This document shows, in pieces, positions 18,074-28,317 of a stretch of DNA of 64,000 nucleotides. Every line of letters begins with the position of its first letter. The stretch's first letter is position 1. The stretch covers positions 868,001 to 932,000 of the forward strand of contig JAACPE010000001.1 of the NCBI GenBank assembly GCA_009995595.1, in the 5' to 3' direction. Both the position numbers and the translations under genes were made by a program. The notes below the pieces were generated by a model. The model was not told where the DNA came from. It searched no databases and saw only the letters and a list, made by a program, of their open reading frames with translations. Origin of the DNA: Alphaproteobacteria bacterium. GTDB lineage: Bacteria; Pseudomonadota; Alphaproteobacteria; Micavibrionales; Micavibrionaceae.

Positions 18074-18970
18074 ATGAGTGATAATCAAAACAGTCATATC
18101 ATCCTAATAGATGCCGATAGCTTTCATGCCGCCCCTAAAGGCAAAGAAGAGGCTATGCAAAATGCCTTTTTAATCGAGTTTTGTATCAAGGCAATAGAGC
18201 ACGGCTATCACATTTCCATTTTGTATAACAACCAAAAGCGAGACATATCGGCCCAACGTGCAAGAAACAATGCTATTGAGGGCATTAGACAGGGTGTTTT
18301 GGCAAATAGCGCCATCTCAAGATATCCTGCGACAAACCCTAACGTCCTGATTGAGGCCTTAGTGCCATACGGTGAATATCACGCCCCTGATCTAAACCCT
18401 ACAAATGCTAAAAAATTAGATGATGCTGTCATGATTGTAAGCCCATACCCACAAGAAACATACCAAATGCTTGTTGGTGCGTTTAAACTTTTTGTTCCCA
18501 CTTCGACAATCGACAATTTTAGTGCTTTCGCTCTGCAGCAAAGAAAACTAAATAGTGGCCCGAACGCGCATATTCATAATTCAGCAATAGCCAGTTTTCA
18601 GGCAGCCGCCTATCTGCATATCATTTTAAATGAAATCACGATAACGAATGCCCTACAGGATGCTATTGAACCAGAAGAGGCTCAAAAATTTTTACAAGAC
18701 CCAAGATTAACATCATTTTCAAATGGCGAGCCCAAAGATTTGCGCCTTACAAGAGATTCTCCCCCCCTCTCTAAACATGAATTTCTGCTTCACAATTATT
18801 TTGCAAGCCTCATAAGATCTCAGGCCTGCCCTAATAGAGCAAAAGAGGCAATCCAAGACGCAAAAGATACCCTAGAAGCCCTTCGTCGGATAAGAGGTGG
18901 GAGAGACGCCGCACAAGCTATCGAAGAATTTGTTCAAAAAAACGTTCACCATCGCCCCTCTCATTTTTAA
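18074..18970 (+). CDS. Orphan protein of unknown function (298 aa)
   Basis: Soluble, no signal peptide. It begins with a hydrophobic strand ending in acidic residues, HIILIDADSFHA (8-19), followed by a helix and a second strand (YHISILYNN), a pattern also found in PIN/NYN-like or HAD-like domains; this is only a hint. A later DDAVMIVSPYPQETYQML segment could supply a second acidic site. The C-terminal 70 residues are helical and basic. No ribosome-binding site is seen; TTGACA (18039) and TATACT (18050) lie just upstream in very A+T-rich DNA, so the gene may have its own promoter and a short leader. No family recognised. Confidence 0.6.
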   Translation: MSDNQNSHIILIDADSFHAAPKGKEEAMQNAFLIEFCIKAIEHGYHISILYNNQKRDISAQRARNNAIEGIRQGVLANSAISRYPATNPNVLIEALVPYGEYHAPDLNPTNAKKLDDAVMIVSPYPQETYQMLVGAFKLFVPTSTIDNFSAFALQQRKLNSGPNAHIHNSAIASFQAAAYLHIILNEITITNALQDAIEPEEAQKFLQDPRLTSFSNGEPKDLRLTRDSPPLSKHEFLLHNYFASLIRSQACPNRAKEAIQDAKDTLEALRRIRGGRDAAQAIEEFVQKNVHHRPSHF

Positions 18971-19046
18971 AGAACCGCCCAAAAACATTAGGAAAACCTT
19001 GATTTTCTGCGTGACGGGGGGCAGGTTGCTATTCTAAACTACCACC

Positions 19047-21785
19047 ATGTCAAACACCGCTTTAAAATATGAATCCGCGCCAGATCAGGCGTTGACGGTA
19101 GAGGATTACCTGGCCCAGGGACACACGCCGATGATGGCGCAGTATCATATCATTAAGGCAGAGCACCTTGACTGCCTGCTTTTTTTTCGCATGGGTGATT
19201 TTTACGAACTCTTTTTTGACGACGCCGTTCAGGCCGCAGGGGCTCTCGACATCACCCTCACTAAACGCGGCAAGAGTAATGGCAATGACATTGCCATGTG
19301 CGGTGTTCCCTTTCATTCCTATGAGCCTTACCTCGCTAAGCTTATTCAAATGGGCTTTAAAGTCGCCATTTGTGAGCAAATAGAAACACCCGAAGAAGCC
19401 AAAGCACGGACAAAGCGTGAAGGTAAGCCTGCCTCTAAATCCCTTGTGCAGCGCGGTGTTGTGCGTGTCGTCACACAAGGCACTTTAACCGAAGACACTC
19501 TTTTAGATGCCCGCGAAAATAACTATTTAGCCGCGCTTACCGATATTGGCGGGCAATACGGCCTTGCTTGGCTCGATTTTTCAACGGGAAGTTTTTGGGT
19601 GCAACCTGTCTTACACAATAATCTAAACATCGCCATTGAACGCATTAACCCGCGTGAGCTTTTGCTATCTGACACCTTATCAGAAAAAGAGGGTTGTAAA
19701 GATATCCTCAAAGCCATCCAAAACAAACTCACGCGCCAACCACTTAGTCTTTTTGACGCCCAAAATGCACAGCGCCGATTAGAGAGCCTCTTTGGGGTAG
19801 AAACATTAGAGAGCTTTGGCACTTTTTCCCGCGCTGAAATTGCCGCTGCTGGCGCGCTCATTGATTATATTGACCGCACTCAAAAAGGCAAAATCCCCTA
19901 TCTCGCCCGCCCTATACAAGTGAACACGGGCAGCGTGATGGAGATTGACGGTGCAACGCGCCGCAATTTGGAACTTATGCGGACTTTATCAGGGGATCGT
20001 AAAGGCTCGCTTCTTGCCACAATAGATCGCACAATGACAGGCGCAGGGGGAAGATTGCTTGCCGCGCGTCTCGCCAGTCCCTTAACCGACATCATGGCGC
20101 TCAATCAACGCCAATTAGAAATCGAAGCCTTTTTAAATGATAAAAAAAACCGTGAAAATTTTCGTGAAAAATTAAAATCTGCACCTGACATGGAACGCGC
20201 CTTGGCACGTCTTACTGTTGGGCGCGGCAGCCCACGTGATCTTGGCGTCATTCGTGATGGCCTCACCATCGCCGAAACACTCCACGCCCTTTTAAAGACA
20301 ACAGGAAACACCGCCCTTGATACTATAGTTGGTCAGTTACAACAAAATATAGACCTGCAAAAAATAAACGATCTTTTTCACACCGCTCTTGAAGCAGACC
20401 TTCCTTTTTTAGACCGCGATGGCGGCCTTATTAAGCGAGGTTACAATACAAAATTAGACGAGCTGCGCACCTTAAGGGATAAGAGCAAACGCCACATTGC
20501 GTCGCTCCAATCTAAGTACAGAGATATAACAGGAATTGATACCCTCAAAATTTCTTACAACAATGTGCTTGGTTTTTTTATTGATGTCACCGCGCGGCAC
20601 GCCGATAAACTTATGGTCAAAATTGGTGATAACGAAGTTGAAGCCCGTAAAGAAAACCCCTTCATTCACAGGCAGACCCTCGCCAATAATGTTCGCTTTA
20701 CCACACCCGAACTATCGGAGCTTGAGCGTGACCTCGCCAGCGCCGATGACAAAGCGCTTGCCATAGAACAAGAGATCTTTAGCCAATTCGTTGAAAAAAT
20801 ATTCACCTTGAGCGCCGATATTGGACGCACAGCAAGCGGCCTTGCCGCGCTCGATGTGGCTTTAGCCCTGGCGACACTAGCGGCGGAGCAAAACTATGTC
20901 AGGCCAACCCTTGATAACTCAACGACTTTTAAAATAGAACAGGGCCGTCACCCCGTTGTGGAGGCCGCTCTCTCTAAGCAATCAGAAAATTTTATTGCTA
21001 ACAATTCTGATTTGTCGTCGGGTCAACAACTTTGGCTTTTAACAGGGCCTAACATGGCTGGTAAATCAACATTCTTGCGCCAAAACGCCCTAATCGCCAT
21101 CCTTGCGCAAATGGGTTCATACGTGCCTGCGGCCTCTGCCCATATCGGCATTATTGACAGACTTTTTAGTCGCGTTGGTGCCGCCGATGATCTTGCTCGC
21201 GGTCAATCCACCTTCATGGTTGAAATGGTCGAGACAGCGACAATTTTGAACCAAGCCACCAATCGCTCTCTTGTTATCCTTGATGAAATTGGGCGCGGAA
21301 CAGCAACCTTTGATGGCCTATCGATTGCGTGGGCCTGCGTTGAACAATTGCACGAAATCACAGAGTGCCGCGCCCTTTTTGCAACCCATTATCATGAATT
21401 AACGGCGCTTCAAACTCGCCTAAAATCACTGCGCTGTTATTCACTCGCAGTAAAAGAATGGAAAGGCGACATTGTTTTTCTTCATACTGTAACCGAAGGC
21501 GCAGCAGATCAATCTTACGGGATTCATGTTGCAAAGCTGGCTGGCATGCCTGCAAATGTTGTCGCACGCGCACAAGAAATTTTAGGTATGCTCAGTAGCG
21601 GCGAGCAATCCAGCGCTCTGTCAAAACTTGGAGATGACTTGCCGCTCTTTTCGCAAACGCCGGAGCCCATTAAACAAAAACCATCAAAGACAGATCAGCG
21701 CCTTGCTGCTATTGACCCCGACACCCTCTCGCCCCGCGAAGCGCTCGATATCATCTATGACTTAAAAAAGAGTTTAAAAGACTGA
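19047..21785 (+). CDS. mutS: DNA mismatch repair protein MutS
   Basis: Recognises mismatches and short loops in DNA. 912 residues: the mismatch-binding domain I has GDFYELF with the wedge residue F52 and E54, the clamp and lever domains fill the middle, and the ATPase domain has Walker [10 protein letters not shown] (667-675), Walker [11 protein letters not shown] and the FATHYHEL histidine switch. The C-terminal extension is present ([17 protein letters not shown]). No mutL in the window. Its last 12 bases overlap the convergent LysE-family gene. Confidence 0.97.
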   Translation: MSNTALKYESAPDQALTVEDYLAQGHTPMMAQYHIIKAEHLDCLLFFRMGDFYELFFDDAVQAAGALDITLTKRGKSNGNDIAMCGVPFHSYEPYLAKLIQMGFKVAICEQIETPEEAKARTKREGKPASKSLVQRGVVRVVTQGTLTEDTLLDARENNYLAALTDIGGQYGLAWLDFSTGSFWVQPVLHNNLNIAIERINPRELLLSDTLSEKEGCKDILKAIQNKLTRQPLSLFDAQNAQRRLESLFGVETLESFGTFSRAEIAAAGALIDYIDRTQKGKIPYLARPIQVNTGSVMEIDGATRRNLELMRTLSGDRKGSLLATIDRTMTGAGGRLLAARLASPLTDIMALNQRQLEIEAFLNDKKNRENFREKLKSAPDMERALARLTVGRGSPRDLGVIRDGLTIAETLHALLKTTGNTALDTIVGQLQQNIDLQKINDLFHTALEADLPFLDRDGGLIKRGYNTKLDELRTLRDKSKRHIASLQSKYRDITGIDTLKISYNNVLGFFIDVTARHADKLMVKIGDNEVEARKENPFIHRQTLANNVRFTTPELSELERDLASADDKALAIEQEIFSQFVEKIFTLSADIGRTASGLAALDVALALATLAAEQNYVRPTLDNSTTFKIEQGRHPVVEAALSKQSENFIANNSDLSSGQQLWLLTGPNMAGKSTFLRQNALIAILAQMGSYVPAASAHIGIIDRLFSRVGAADDLARGQSTFMVEMVETATILNQATNRSLVILDEIGRGTATFDGLSIAWACVEQLHEITECRALFATHYHELTALQTRLKSLRCYSLAVKEWKGDIVFLHTVTEGAADQSYGIHVAKLAGMPANVVARAQEILGMLSSGEQSSALSKLGDDLPLFSQTPEPIKQKPSKTDQRLAAIDPDTLSPREALDIIYDLKKSLKD

Positions 21786-22415
21786 TAAAATATCCACTGC
21801 ACCGATAGCGGTATAGCCAATATAAAGACCAATCATTATAATGATGATAGAGGATATAACCCTCACTTTATCCATGAAGCTTTGGGGGATTGTTTTTCTA
21901 AATAAAATTAATGGCAAACAGTAGATAACCATTCCCAATGAATCAATAATCATCAACATCGCCATAATGAAAAAGATCATGTTGAGTGTGATCGTATCAG
22001 GGTTAATGAAAACAGGAATAATTGAAGCATAAAAAACAATAATCATGGGATTGGAAAGCGTCAGCATCATCGCTGAACTCACATTATCTAAAAGGCTTTG
22101 TGTTTCTGCTTCTTCCACTCGCATCTTGGGATTAGGTGTTTGGAAGCCTTTAATCCCAAGATAGATCAAATAAACAGCAGCCAAAGATTTGACCAGAACC
22201 GATAGAAAAATAATGTCTATGTGCAATGTCTCAAGACCGATAAAAACAATTCCAAGATACACAGCAAGGCCAATATTAAACCCAATTAGAAATGTCCCAA
22301 GCCCCCTATACCCATCAGAAACTGAGCGTGTCATCGCCATCATAATTCCTGGCCCAGGTTTGAGAGCAAACACGAAAACAGCGGCAGCTAAAGCCAATAA
22401 AGATTCAATACTCAT
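21774..22415 (-). CDS. LysE/RhtB family amino-acid exporter, copy 1
   Basis: 213 residues with six hydrophobic helices and the family motif near the N-terminus, [20 protein letters not shown], here split over residues 19-38. LysE/RhtB proteins export amino acids such as lysine, homoserine or threonine; the substrate cannot be read from sequence. A second, clearly related copy lies 12 bases upstream on the same strand. AAAGGAT precedes the ATG. The 3' end overlaps mutS by 12 bases tail to tail. Confidence 0.88.
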   Translation of the reverse strand: MSIESLLALAAAVFVFALKPGPGIMMAMTRSVSDGYRGLGTFLIGFNIGLAVYLGIVFIGLETLHIDIIFLSVLVKSLAAVYLIYLGIKGFQTPNPKMRVEEAETQSLLDNVSSAMMLTLSNPMIIVFYASIIPVFINPDTITLNMIFFIMAMLMIIDSLGMVIYCLPLILFRKTIPQSFMDKVRVISSIIIIMIGLYIGYTAIGAVDILSVF

Positions 22416-22427
22416 AAGTTTATCCTT

Positions 22428-23069
22428 TTAAAAAACTGCTTTTAAATCTTCGGCAGGAAGCGCGGTGTAACCAATGTACAGCCCCACGCCAATAATAACG
22501 ATAGAAGAAAAAATACGCATTCCTTCTAAAAAGCTTGTATTGACCTTATGGCGATAAAAAACGAGCGGCGCGGAATAAGAAACAGCAACAACAGTTTCAA
22601 CAACGATAATAACAAGGGATACAACAAAAAGATCATGCCACGTCAATGTAGCCACATCCAAAATTGTAGGAATAATCCCTGCGTAAAATATAATCACAAG
22701 CGGATTAGATAATGTGAGCAAGATCGAGGCTGAAAAATTATCAAAAAAATTACGCGCCCCGACTTCATCAACAGACAATCCTTTATTCGTTTGCTGCAAC
22801 CCCTTCATCCCCATCCAGATTAAATACACCGCGGCAATAGACTTAATAAGAATAGAGATAAAAACCAAATCCACTTGGGCATATTTAAACCCGAAAAAAA
22901 CTAGCATTAAGTAAAAGATACTGACAATATTAATGCCAAGCACAAACGTAAGGCACGCGCCCATCCCTTGGGATAGCGAACGCGACATCACCATCATCAT
23001 CCCTGCCCCTGGTTTAATAGCTAGGGCAAAGACAGCCATCGCCAAAGTGAGTATCGCTTGCAAGGTCAT
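22428..23069 (-). CDS. LysE/RhtB family amino-acid exporter, copy 2
   Basis: Paralogue of the gene at 21774, sharing the motif KPGAGMMMVMSRSLSQGMG, the LTLSNP(LM)(VI)I segment in helix 4 and the same C-terminal pattern ([12 protein letters not shown]). Start taken at the ATG at 23069 with GTGGA 7 bases upstream; a GTG at 23081 is an alternative that would add four residues. The two copies have diverged well beyond recent duplication, which suggests different substrates. Confidence 0.88.
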   Translation of the reverse strand: MTLQAILTLAMAVFALAIKPGAGMMMVMSRSLSQGMGACLTFVLGINIVSIFYLMLVFFGFKYAQVDLVFISILIKSIAAVYLIWMGMKGLQQTNKGLSVDEVGARNFFDNFSASILLTLSNPLVIIFYAGIIPTILDVATLTWHDLFVVSLVIIVVETVVAVSYSAPLVFYRHKVNTSFLEGMRIFSSIVIIGVGLYIGYTALPAEDLKAVF

Positions 23070-23203
23070 AATATTGTCCACTCATGTAGGAAAATTAATG
23101 CGGAAATGCTTGTTTTTCACTGCTGTAAAGGATAAATAAGAATTTCTTCACGGTAAAGGACAAACGGCGCAAAACGCGCTCTAAAGCATTTAAGGGTCAT
23201 TTT

Positions 23204-24298
23204 ATGAAAAAAACGCCACTTCACGCAGTTCACATGGATTTAAAAGCCAAAATGGCAGAGTTTGCGGGCTACGACATGCCCATACAATATTCCGAAGGCG
23301 TAATGGCAGAACATAACTGGACCCGCGAATCTTGCGGCCTTTTTGATGTTTCTCACATGGGACAAATCACCATCGAGGGTGAAGGCGTTACAGAGTTTCT
23401 GGAAAAACTGACCCCTTCCAGCCTCTCAGTCCTCAAAAACAATAAAGCCAAGTACACTGTTCTCACTAACGAAGAGGGCGGCATGGTCGATGACCTTATT
23501 GTTACCCGCCTATCCGATGATAAATTCTTCGCCGTGATCAACGCGGGCTGTAAAGACAAAGACTTGACATGGATGAAAAGCCACCTGCCCCAAGGGCTTA
23601 TGATTGTGCATTATGAGGCCCGCGCACTGATTGCCCTCCAAGGGCCAAAGGCGGAACAAGTGCTAAAAGAAGCTTTGGATATCGATGCCTCTGATCTTGG
23701 TTATATGGAATATATGGATTTTGGGCGCTGCTGGGTGAGCCGTCTTGGCTATACAGGCGAAGATGGTTTTGAAATCAGCCTGCCTGAAGAAGATGCGGTC
23801 ATTGGCTGGAACAAACTGATGGCACATGACGCCGTTAAACCCGTTGGCCTTGCCGCTCGTGACAGCTTGCGCTTAGAGATGGGCTACCCGCTATACGGCC
23901 ATGATATTGACGCGACAACATCACCGATTGAGGCTGATATTGCGTGGATTATGGGCAAAATGAGCAATACAGGATTTATCGGTGCAAAACGCATTATGGA
24001 CGAAACCATAAAAGGCGCCAAACGTAAACGCGTTGGCATCAAAGTCACAGGGCGCGGTGTACCACGCGAAGGAGCAGAGATTTTCACACTTGAAGGTCAA
24101 AAAATCGGTGAATTAACCTCTGGAGGCTTCTCCCCCACCTTGCAAGCGGCAATTGGCCAAGGCTATATTGAAACCTCATTTGCAAAACAAGGGACACCTG
24201 TATTGTTGCGCGTTCGTGGGCGGGACATTGAAGGCGAAATCGCCGCAATGCCGTTTGTGAGCGCAAAAACCAAAAAAACTCTAAAAAAAGCAGCTTAA
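23204..24298 (+). CDS. gcvT: Aminomethyltransferase (glycine cleavage system T protein)
   Basis: Transfers the methylene carbon of glycine from the lipoyl arm of GcvH to tetrahydrofolate and releases ammonia. 364 residues with the GcvT folate-binding core (ESCGLFDVSHMGQI, GYTGEDGFEI) and the C-terminal barrel (GEITSGG-type sequence IGELTSGGFSPTL). AAGGG ribosome-binding site. First gene of the complete gcvT-gcvH-gcvPA-gcvPB operon. I looked for a glycine riboswitch in the 134 bases upstream and did not see one. Confidence 0.96.
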   Translation: MKKTPLHAVHMDLKAKMAEFAGYDMPIQYSEGVMAEHNWTRESCGLFDVSHMGQITIEGEGVTEFLEKLTPSSLSVLKNNKAKYTVLTNEEGGMVDDLIVTRLSDDKFFAVINAGCKDKDLTWMKSHLPQGLMIVHYEARALIALQGPKAEQVLKEALDIDASDLGYMEYMDFGRCWVSRLGYTGEDGFEISLPEEDAVIGWNKLMAHDAVKPVGLAARDSLRLEMGYPLYGHDIDATTSPIEADIAWIMGKMSNTGFIGAKRIMDETIKGAKRKRVGIKVTGRGVPREGAEIFTLEGQKIGELTSGGFSPTLQAAIGQGYIETSFAKQGTPVLLRVRGRDIEGEIAAMPFVSAKTKKTLKKAA

Positions 24299-24317
24299 TC
24301 TATAAAAGGAAGAAACA

Positions 24318-24692
24318 ATGAGCGAAGTAAAATATACAAAAGACCACGAATGGTTAAACGTCGATGGTGACACTGCATGGATCGGTATTACAACCTATGC
24401 CCGCCACGCTCTTGGTGACCTTGTGTTTATTGAACTGCCCGAAGCAGGCCGCGCCGTATCAAAAGGTGATGACTTTGCCGTTGTTGAATCAGTCAAAGCT
24501 GCGAGTGAGATTTACACGCCCGTCACAGGTGAAATCACAGAAGTAAACGAAACACTCGCTGATGACATGGACGCCCTCAAAGAAGATATTGCCACAGGCT
24601 GGATCGTCAAAGTCAAAATGACCGATGCTTGCGAAATCGCTGGTCTGATGGACAAAGCCGCCTACGATGAGTATGTCGCAGGATTGGAATAA
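24318..24692 (+). CDS. gcvH: Glycine cleavage system H protein
   Basis: Lipoyl carrier of the glycine cleavage complex, 124 residues. The lipoylated lysine is K60 in VESVKAASEIY, inside the usual hairpin. Strong AAAGGA ribosome-binding site. Lies 19 bases after gcvT. Lipoylation needs LipB (present at 50740) and LipA (not in the window). Confidence 0.97.
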   Translation: MSEVKYTKDHEWLNVDGDTAWIGITTYARHALGDLVFIELPEAGRAVSKGDDFAVVESVKAASEIYTPVTGEITEVNETLADDMDALKEDIATGWIVKVKMTDACEIAGLMDKAAYDEYVAGLE

Positions 24693-24745
24693 GATTTTTA
24701 ATCTCACTAAACCTCTCTTTTTATAAGAACTAAAAGGAACATAAA

Positions 24746-26044
24746 ATGCGCTACCTCCCCCAGACACAAGCTGCTCGCAAGGAAATGATGGACGTTATCG
24801 GCGTCAAACACGTTGATGAGCTTTTCTGCCAAGTTCCAAAAAAAGCGATGATAAACGGCAAAGCCAACCTGCCTGATCACATGGGGGAGTTAGAGGTTGA
24901 GCGCAAAATGCAAAGCTACGCCAATCAAAACGTGGATGCGCTGACCAATCGTTTCTTTCTTGGCGCAGGTGTTTATTTTCACCATATTCCAGCAACTGTT
25001 GATTACATCATACAGCGTTCAGAGTTCTTGACTGCCTATACCCCTTATCAACCCGAAATCGCACAAGGCACATTGCAATATCTATTTGAATTCCAAACCA
25101 TGATCGCGCAAATTACTGGCCAAGAAGTGGCAAATGCCTCCCTTTATGATGGTGCGACCGCTATGGGTGAAGCCGCATTGATGGCAATGCGCGTGACCAA
25201 GAAAAATAAAATATGTTTGGGCAATAAAATACACCCACAATATATCGATGTGCTTGATATGTATCTTAGCAATAACGACAGTGCGACAACGTATGACATC
25301 GCCGAAGATGCTAATAAAATTGAGGACGACACAGCCTGCGTCATCATTCAGTCGCCTGACTTTTTCGGCAAGCCGCACGCTTATGACGCATGGCGTAAAG
25401 CATGTGATGAAAAAGGCGCTTTGCTGGTTGTTGTCATTAATGAAATCATATCCCTTGGCATGCTCCCAGCTCCATCTGAGGCGGATATTGTTTGCGGCGA
25501 AGCACAAAGTGTTGGCGTTGCCATGTCTTATGGCGGGCCACATCTTGGCTTTTTTGCTTGCCGTGAAAAATTCATGCGTCAAATGCCGGGTCGTCTTTGT
25601 GGTGAAACGCTTGACGCTGATGGAAACCGTGGCTTTGTGCTAACGCTTTCAACGCGTGAGCAACATATCCGCCGTGAAAAAGCAACCTCTAACATTTGTA
25701 CGAACCAAGGGCTTTGCGCCCTCGCCTTTACAGTTCACATGAGTTTACTTGGGGAAGATGGCTTCAAACAACTCGCTCGTATCAACCACGAAAAAGCCTG
25801 TCAACTTGCCGATAGTGTAACATCAATCGACGGTATTGAGTTGGTTAATGACACCTTCTTTAATGAGTTTGCTATCACTCTGCCCAAAGGCGTGAACGCA
25901 CAGGACCTCGTTGAAAAACTCGCGGCGCAAAAAATAATTGCAGGATACCCTGCCGATGAAAACACATTACTACTCGCCGCGACAGAAATCGCCACAGATA
26001 ACGGCATCAAAGCCCTAACCGACGCTATCAAGGGAGCACTCTAA
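24746..26044 (+). CDS. gcvPA: Glycine dehydrogenase (decarboxylating) subunit 1
   Basis: N-terminal half of the split P-protein, 432 residues, PLP fold type I without the PLP lysine. The opening MRYLPQTQAARKEMMDVIGV and the segment FLGAGVYFHHIPATVD are characteristic of GcvPA. Forms an alpha2-beta2 enzyme with GcvPB that decarboxylates glycine and loads GcvH. AAAAGGA ribosome-binding site. A split P-protein is found in some alphaproteobacteria and Gram-positives; E. coli has a fused one. Confidence 0.96.
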   Translation: MRYLPQTQAARKEMMDVIGVKHVDELFCQVPKKAMINGKANLPDHMGELEVERKMQSYANQNVDALTNRFFLGAGVYFHHIPATVDYIIQRSEFLTAYTPYQPEIAQGTLQYLFEFQTMIAQITGQEVANASLYDGATAMGEAALMAMRVTKKNKICLGNKIHPQYIDVLDMYLSNNDSATTYDIAEDANKIEDDTACVIIQSPDFFGKPHAYDAWRKACDEKGALLVVVINEIISLGMLPAPSEADIVCGEAQSVGVAMSYGGPHLGFFACREKFMRQMPGRLCGETLDADGNRGFVLTLSTREQHIRREKATSNICTNQGLCALAFTVHMSLLGEDGFKQLARINHEKACQLADSVTSIDGIELVNDTFFNEFAITLPKGVNAQDLVEKLAAQKIIAGYPADENTLLLAATEIATDNGIKALTDAIKGAL

Positions 26045-26046
26045 TC

Positions 26047-27585
26047 ATGACAAACACAGCAACAGCCCTAAATGATAATGAGAGCACAATGAGCACAATC
26101 GAAGTAAACGACAGAACACGCGGCCTGAACTATGATGAAAATCTTCTTTGGGAAAAAGAGCGCTGCGACACACCGGGCGTTGACCTTCCTGCCCTCAAAG
26201 ATATGCCATCACGCACTGGTCTTCCAATGCGCGGTATGATCGGCCTCCCCCAAGTGAGCGAGCCACAAGTCGTTCGTCATTTTGTCCGTCTATCGACCAA
26301 AAACTATTCAATCGACAGCGGCTTTTTTCCGCTTGGCTCATGCACTATGAAGCATAACCCTCGTTTGAATGAGAAAAACGCACGCATGGCGGGCTTTGGT
26401 CACATTCACCCGATGCAACCTGAATCAACGGTTCAGGGCGCACTTGCGGTCATGCATGATCTCCAGGGCTGGCTCGCGGAACTGACTGGCCTGCCCGGTG
26501 TTTGCTTAACCCCTGCGGCAGGCGCCCAAGGGGAGCTTGCGGGGATCATGACGATTGCGCGTGCCCTTAAACTTCAAGGTCACCATGAAAAAACAGTTAT
26601 GCTTGTCCCTGATTCTGCCCACGGCACAAACCCCGCGACGGCGGCAATGTGCGGGTTTAAAATCCGTACAATCCCAACCAAAGATACTGGCCGCGTCACT
26701 GTTGAAGCGTTTAAAGAGGCCCTTGGCGATGGCAAAGACATTGCCGGCATGATGGTTACAAACCCCAATACTTGCGGATTATTTGAGACAGATATCGCCG
26801 AAATCGTTGATCTGCTCCACGAGGCTGGCGGTTATTTCTATTGTGATGGCGCAAACTTTAACGCGCTGGTCGGTAAGGTACGCCCTGGTGATTTTGGTGT
26901 GGATGTTATGCATATCAACCTGCACAAAACATTCTCAACCCCCCATGGCGGCGGCGGACCAGGTTCTGGCCCGATCTGCGTTGCAAAAAGCCTTGAGCCT
27001 TATATCCCCTCTCCCATTGTGCTGAAAGAAGGCAACACCTATCGCCTTGAACGCAATGGGGAACGCGAGACAAATTGTGGACGCATGAAGGCCTTCCAAG
27101 GGCAATTTGGCATGCACGTGCGCGCGCTGTCTTATATGATGTCACACGGCGCGGATGGCCTGAAACAAGTATCCGAGGACGCGGTGTTAAACGCCAACTA
27201 CATTCACGCTAGCTTGAAAAATGATTATCACGCGCCATTCGACGGGCCCGTGATGCACGAGGCGTTATTCACCGAAAAATACCAAGCCAAGCACGGTGTC
27301 ACGACATTGGATATTGCCAAGGGATTGATTGAATATGGCATGCACCCCATGACGGTTTACTTCCCGCTTGTGGTTAATGGCGCGATGTTGATTGAGCCAA
27401 CCGAAACCGAAGCCAAAGACGCGCTTGATCGCTTTATCTTGGTCATGAAAAAGCTCGCCGAAGATGCCAAAATCAAAGGCCCCGATTACTTCCACTCCCT
27501 CCCTCAAGCCGCCCCAGCCAGCCGCCTAGACGAGCTAAAAGCCGCGCGGGAGCCAAAGTTACGATGGGTCGAAGACGCTGCTTAA
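26047..27585 (+). CDS. gcvPB: Glycine dehydrogenase (decarboxylating) subunit 2
   Basis: C-terminal half of the P-protein, 512 residues. The PLP-binding lysine is K294 in NLHKTFSTPHGGGGPGSGP. The GSCTMKHNPRLNEK segment and the LTPAAGAQGELAGIM segment belong to the active site. Starts 2 bases after gcvPA. A second in-frame ATG 14 codons in (MSTIEVN) is a possible alternative start. Operon ends here at a strong terminator. Confidence 0.96.
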   Translation: MTNTATALNDNESTMSTIEVNDRTRGLNYDENLLWEKERCDTPGVDLPALKDMPSRTGLPMRGMIGLPQVSEPQVVRHFVRLSTKNYSIDSGFFPLGSCTMKHNPRLNEKNARMAGFGHIHPMQPESTVQGALAVMHDLQGWLAELTGLPGVCLTPAAGAQGELAGIMTIARALKLQGHHEKTVMLVPDSAHGTNPATAAMCGFKIRTIPTKDTGRVTVEAFKEALGDGKDIAGMMVTNPNTCGLFETDIAEIVDLLHEAGGYFYCDGANFNALVGKVRPGDFGVDVMHINLHKTFSTPHGGGGPGSGPICVAKSLEPYIPSPIVLKEGNTYRLERNGERETNCGRMKAFQGQFGMHVRALSYMMSHGADGLKQVSEDAVLNANYIHASLKNDYHAPFDGPVMHEALFTEKYQAKHGVTTLDIAKGLIEYGMHPMTVYFPLVVNGAMLIEPTETEAKDALDRFILVMKKLAEDAKIKGPDYFHSLPQAAPASRLDELKAAREPKLRWVEDAA

Positions 27586-27621
27586 AACCTTATACAATAC
27601 AAAAGAAAAGAAACAATATTG

Positions 27622-27657
27622 GCTATTAGGGCTTCTCGTCCTAATAGCTTCTTTTTT
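27622..27657 (+). terminator. Rho-independent terminator of the gcv operon
   Basis: GCTATTAGG and CCTAATAGC form a 9-bp perfect stem with a 9-base loop, followed by TTCTTTTTT. It starts 36 bases after the gcvPB stop. Confidence 0.85.
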
Positions 27658-27673
27658 ACAATATAGCTATGGA

Positions 27674-28312
27674 TTGCTAGATTTTGCTTTAGGTCGCGAA
27701 GCTCCACAAGGTTTTATCTATGATTTTCAAGTTTTGTTAGGGGGACTTCTAGCGTTTGGAGCAGGTCTTTTTGTATGGCTCTCAACAAAAGAGAGCATTA
27801 AGAATGATAAAATAAAAGAATTAGATAAATACCGAATAAGAAAAGCTAGCCTAGCGACAGCAATACTTGCTGAGTTCACTAATATCAAAGTTCAAGAAGA
27901 ACTACTAGGAATAAGAGACGTTCTCACAAAGCAACAAAAAGATATTCTAGATTCCCATGGTCGTGGCGAGAAAGAGTTTGAATTTAATGGTATATACTTT
28001 TTTTTCAAAGATGAAATTTTACCTGTTTATAACAGTAATACTAATAAAATAGGGCTATTAGACCCTAATGTAGCAGAAGTTGTTGTTATAACAGCGTCAT
28101 TAATTACAACTGCAGTTAGGCAAATTGAACTAGTTGGTGAAAAAAATATTAATAGAAGCGTCACTAATATAGACGATGCGAATTACGCTCTTATATTAGC
28201 TTTAAAAGCTACATCACAAGCAATAAATTCAATCGATACCTGTAATAAAAAATTAGAAGAGCTAATATGTAAAAACCATAGAAGACTATCATCTATAAAC
28301 GAATATTTTTGA
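27674..28312 (+). CDS. A+T-rich orphan membrane-anchored protein, start uncertain
   Basis: At least 212 residues from a TTG codon. One clear hydrophobic helix (about residues 20-36, LLGGLLAFGAGLFVWLS), then a charged, largely helical cytosolic part with several Asn/Ile/Lys-rich stretches. Base composition is visibly more A+T-rich than the neighbours, with AAA, ATA and TTA codons frequent. No ATG or ribosome-binding site fits the start. The frame stays open upstream through the gcv terminator and there would encode a second hydrophobic helix, so the true start may be non-canonical, or the 5' end may be lost. No family recognised; probably acquired DNA. Confidence 0.55.
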   Translation: MLDFALGREAPQGFIYDFQVLLGGLLAFGAGLFVWLSTKESIKNDKIKELDKYRIRKASLATAILAEFTNIKVQEELLGIRDVLTKQQKDILDSHGRGEKEFEFNGIYFFFKDEILPVYNSNTNKIGLLDPNVAEVVVITASLITTAVRQIELVGEKNINRSVTNIDDANYALILALKATSQAINSIDTCNKKLEELICKNHRRLSSINEYF

Positions 28313-28317
28313 AATTC

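Noticed and set aside
23070-23203. Possible glycine riboswitch before gcvT
   Set aside because: The conserved GAAGG and AGGACA-type elements and paired stems of the glycine aptamer could not be found; only a ribosome-binding site is clear.
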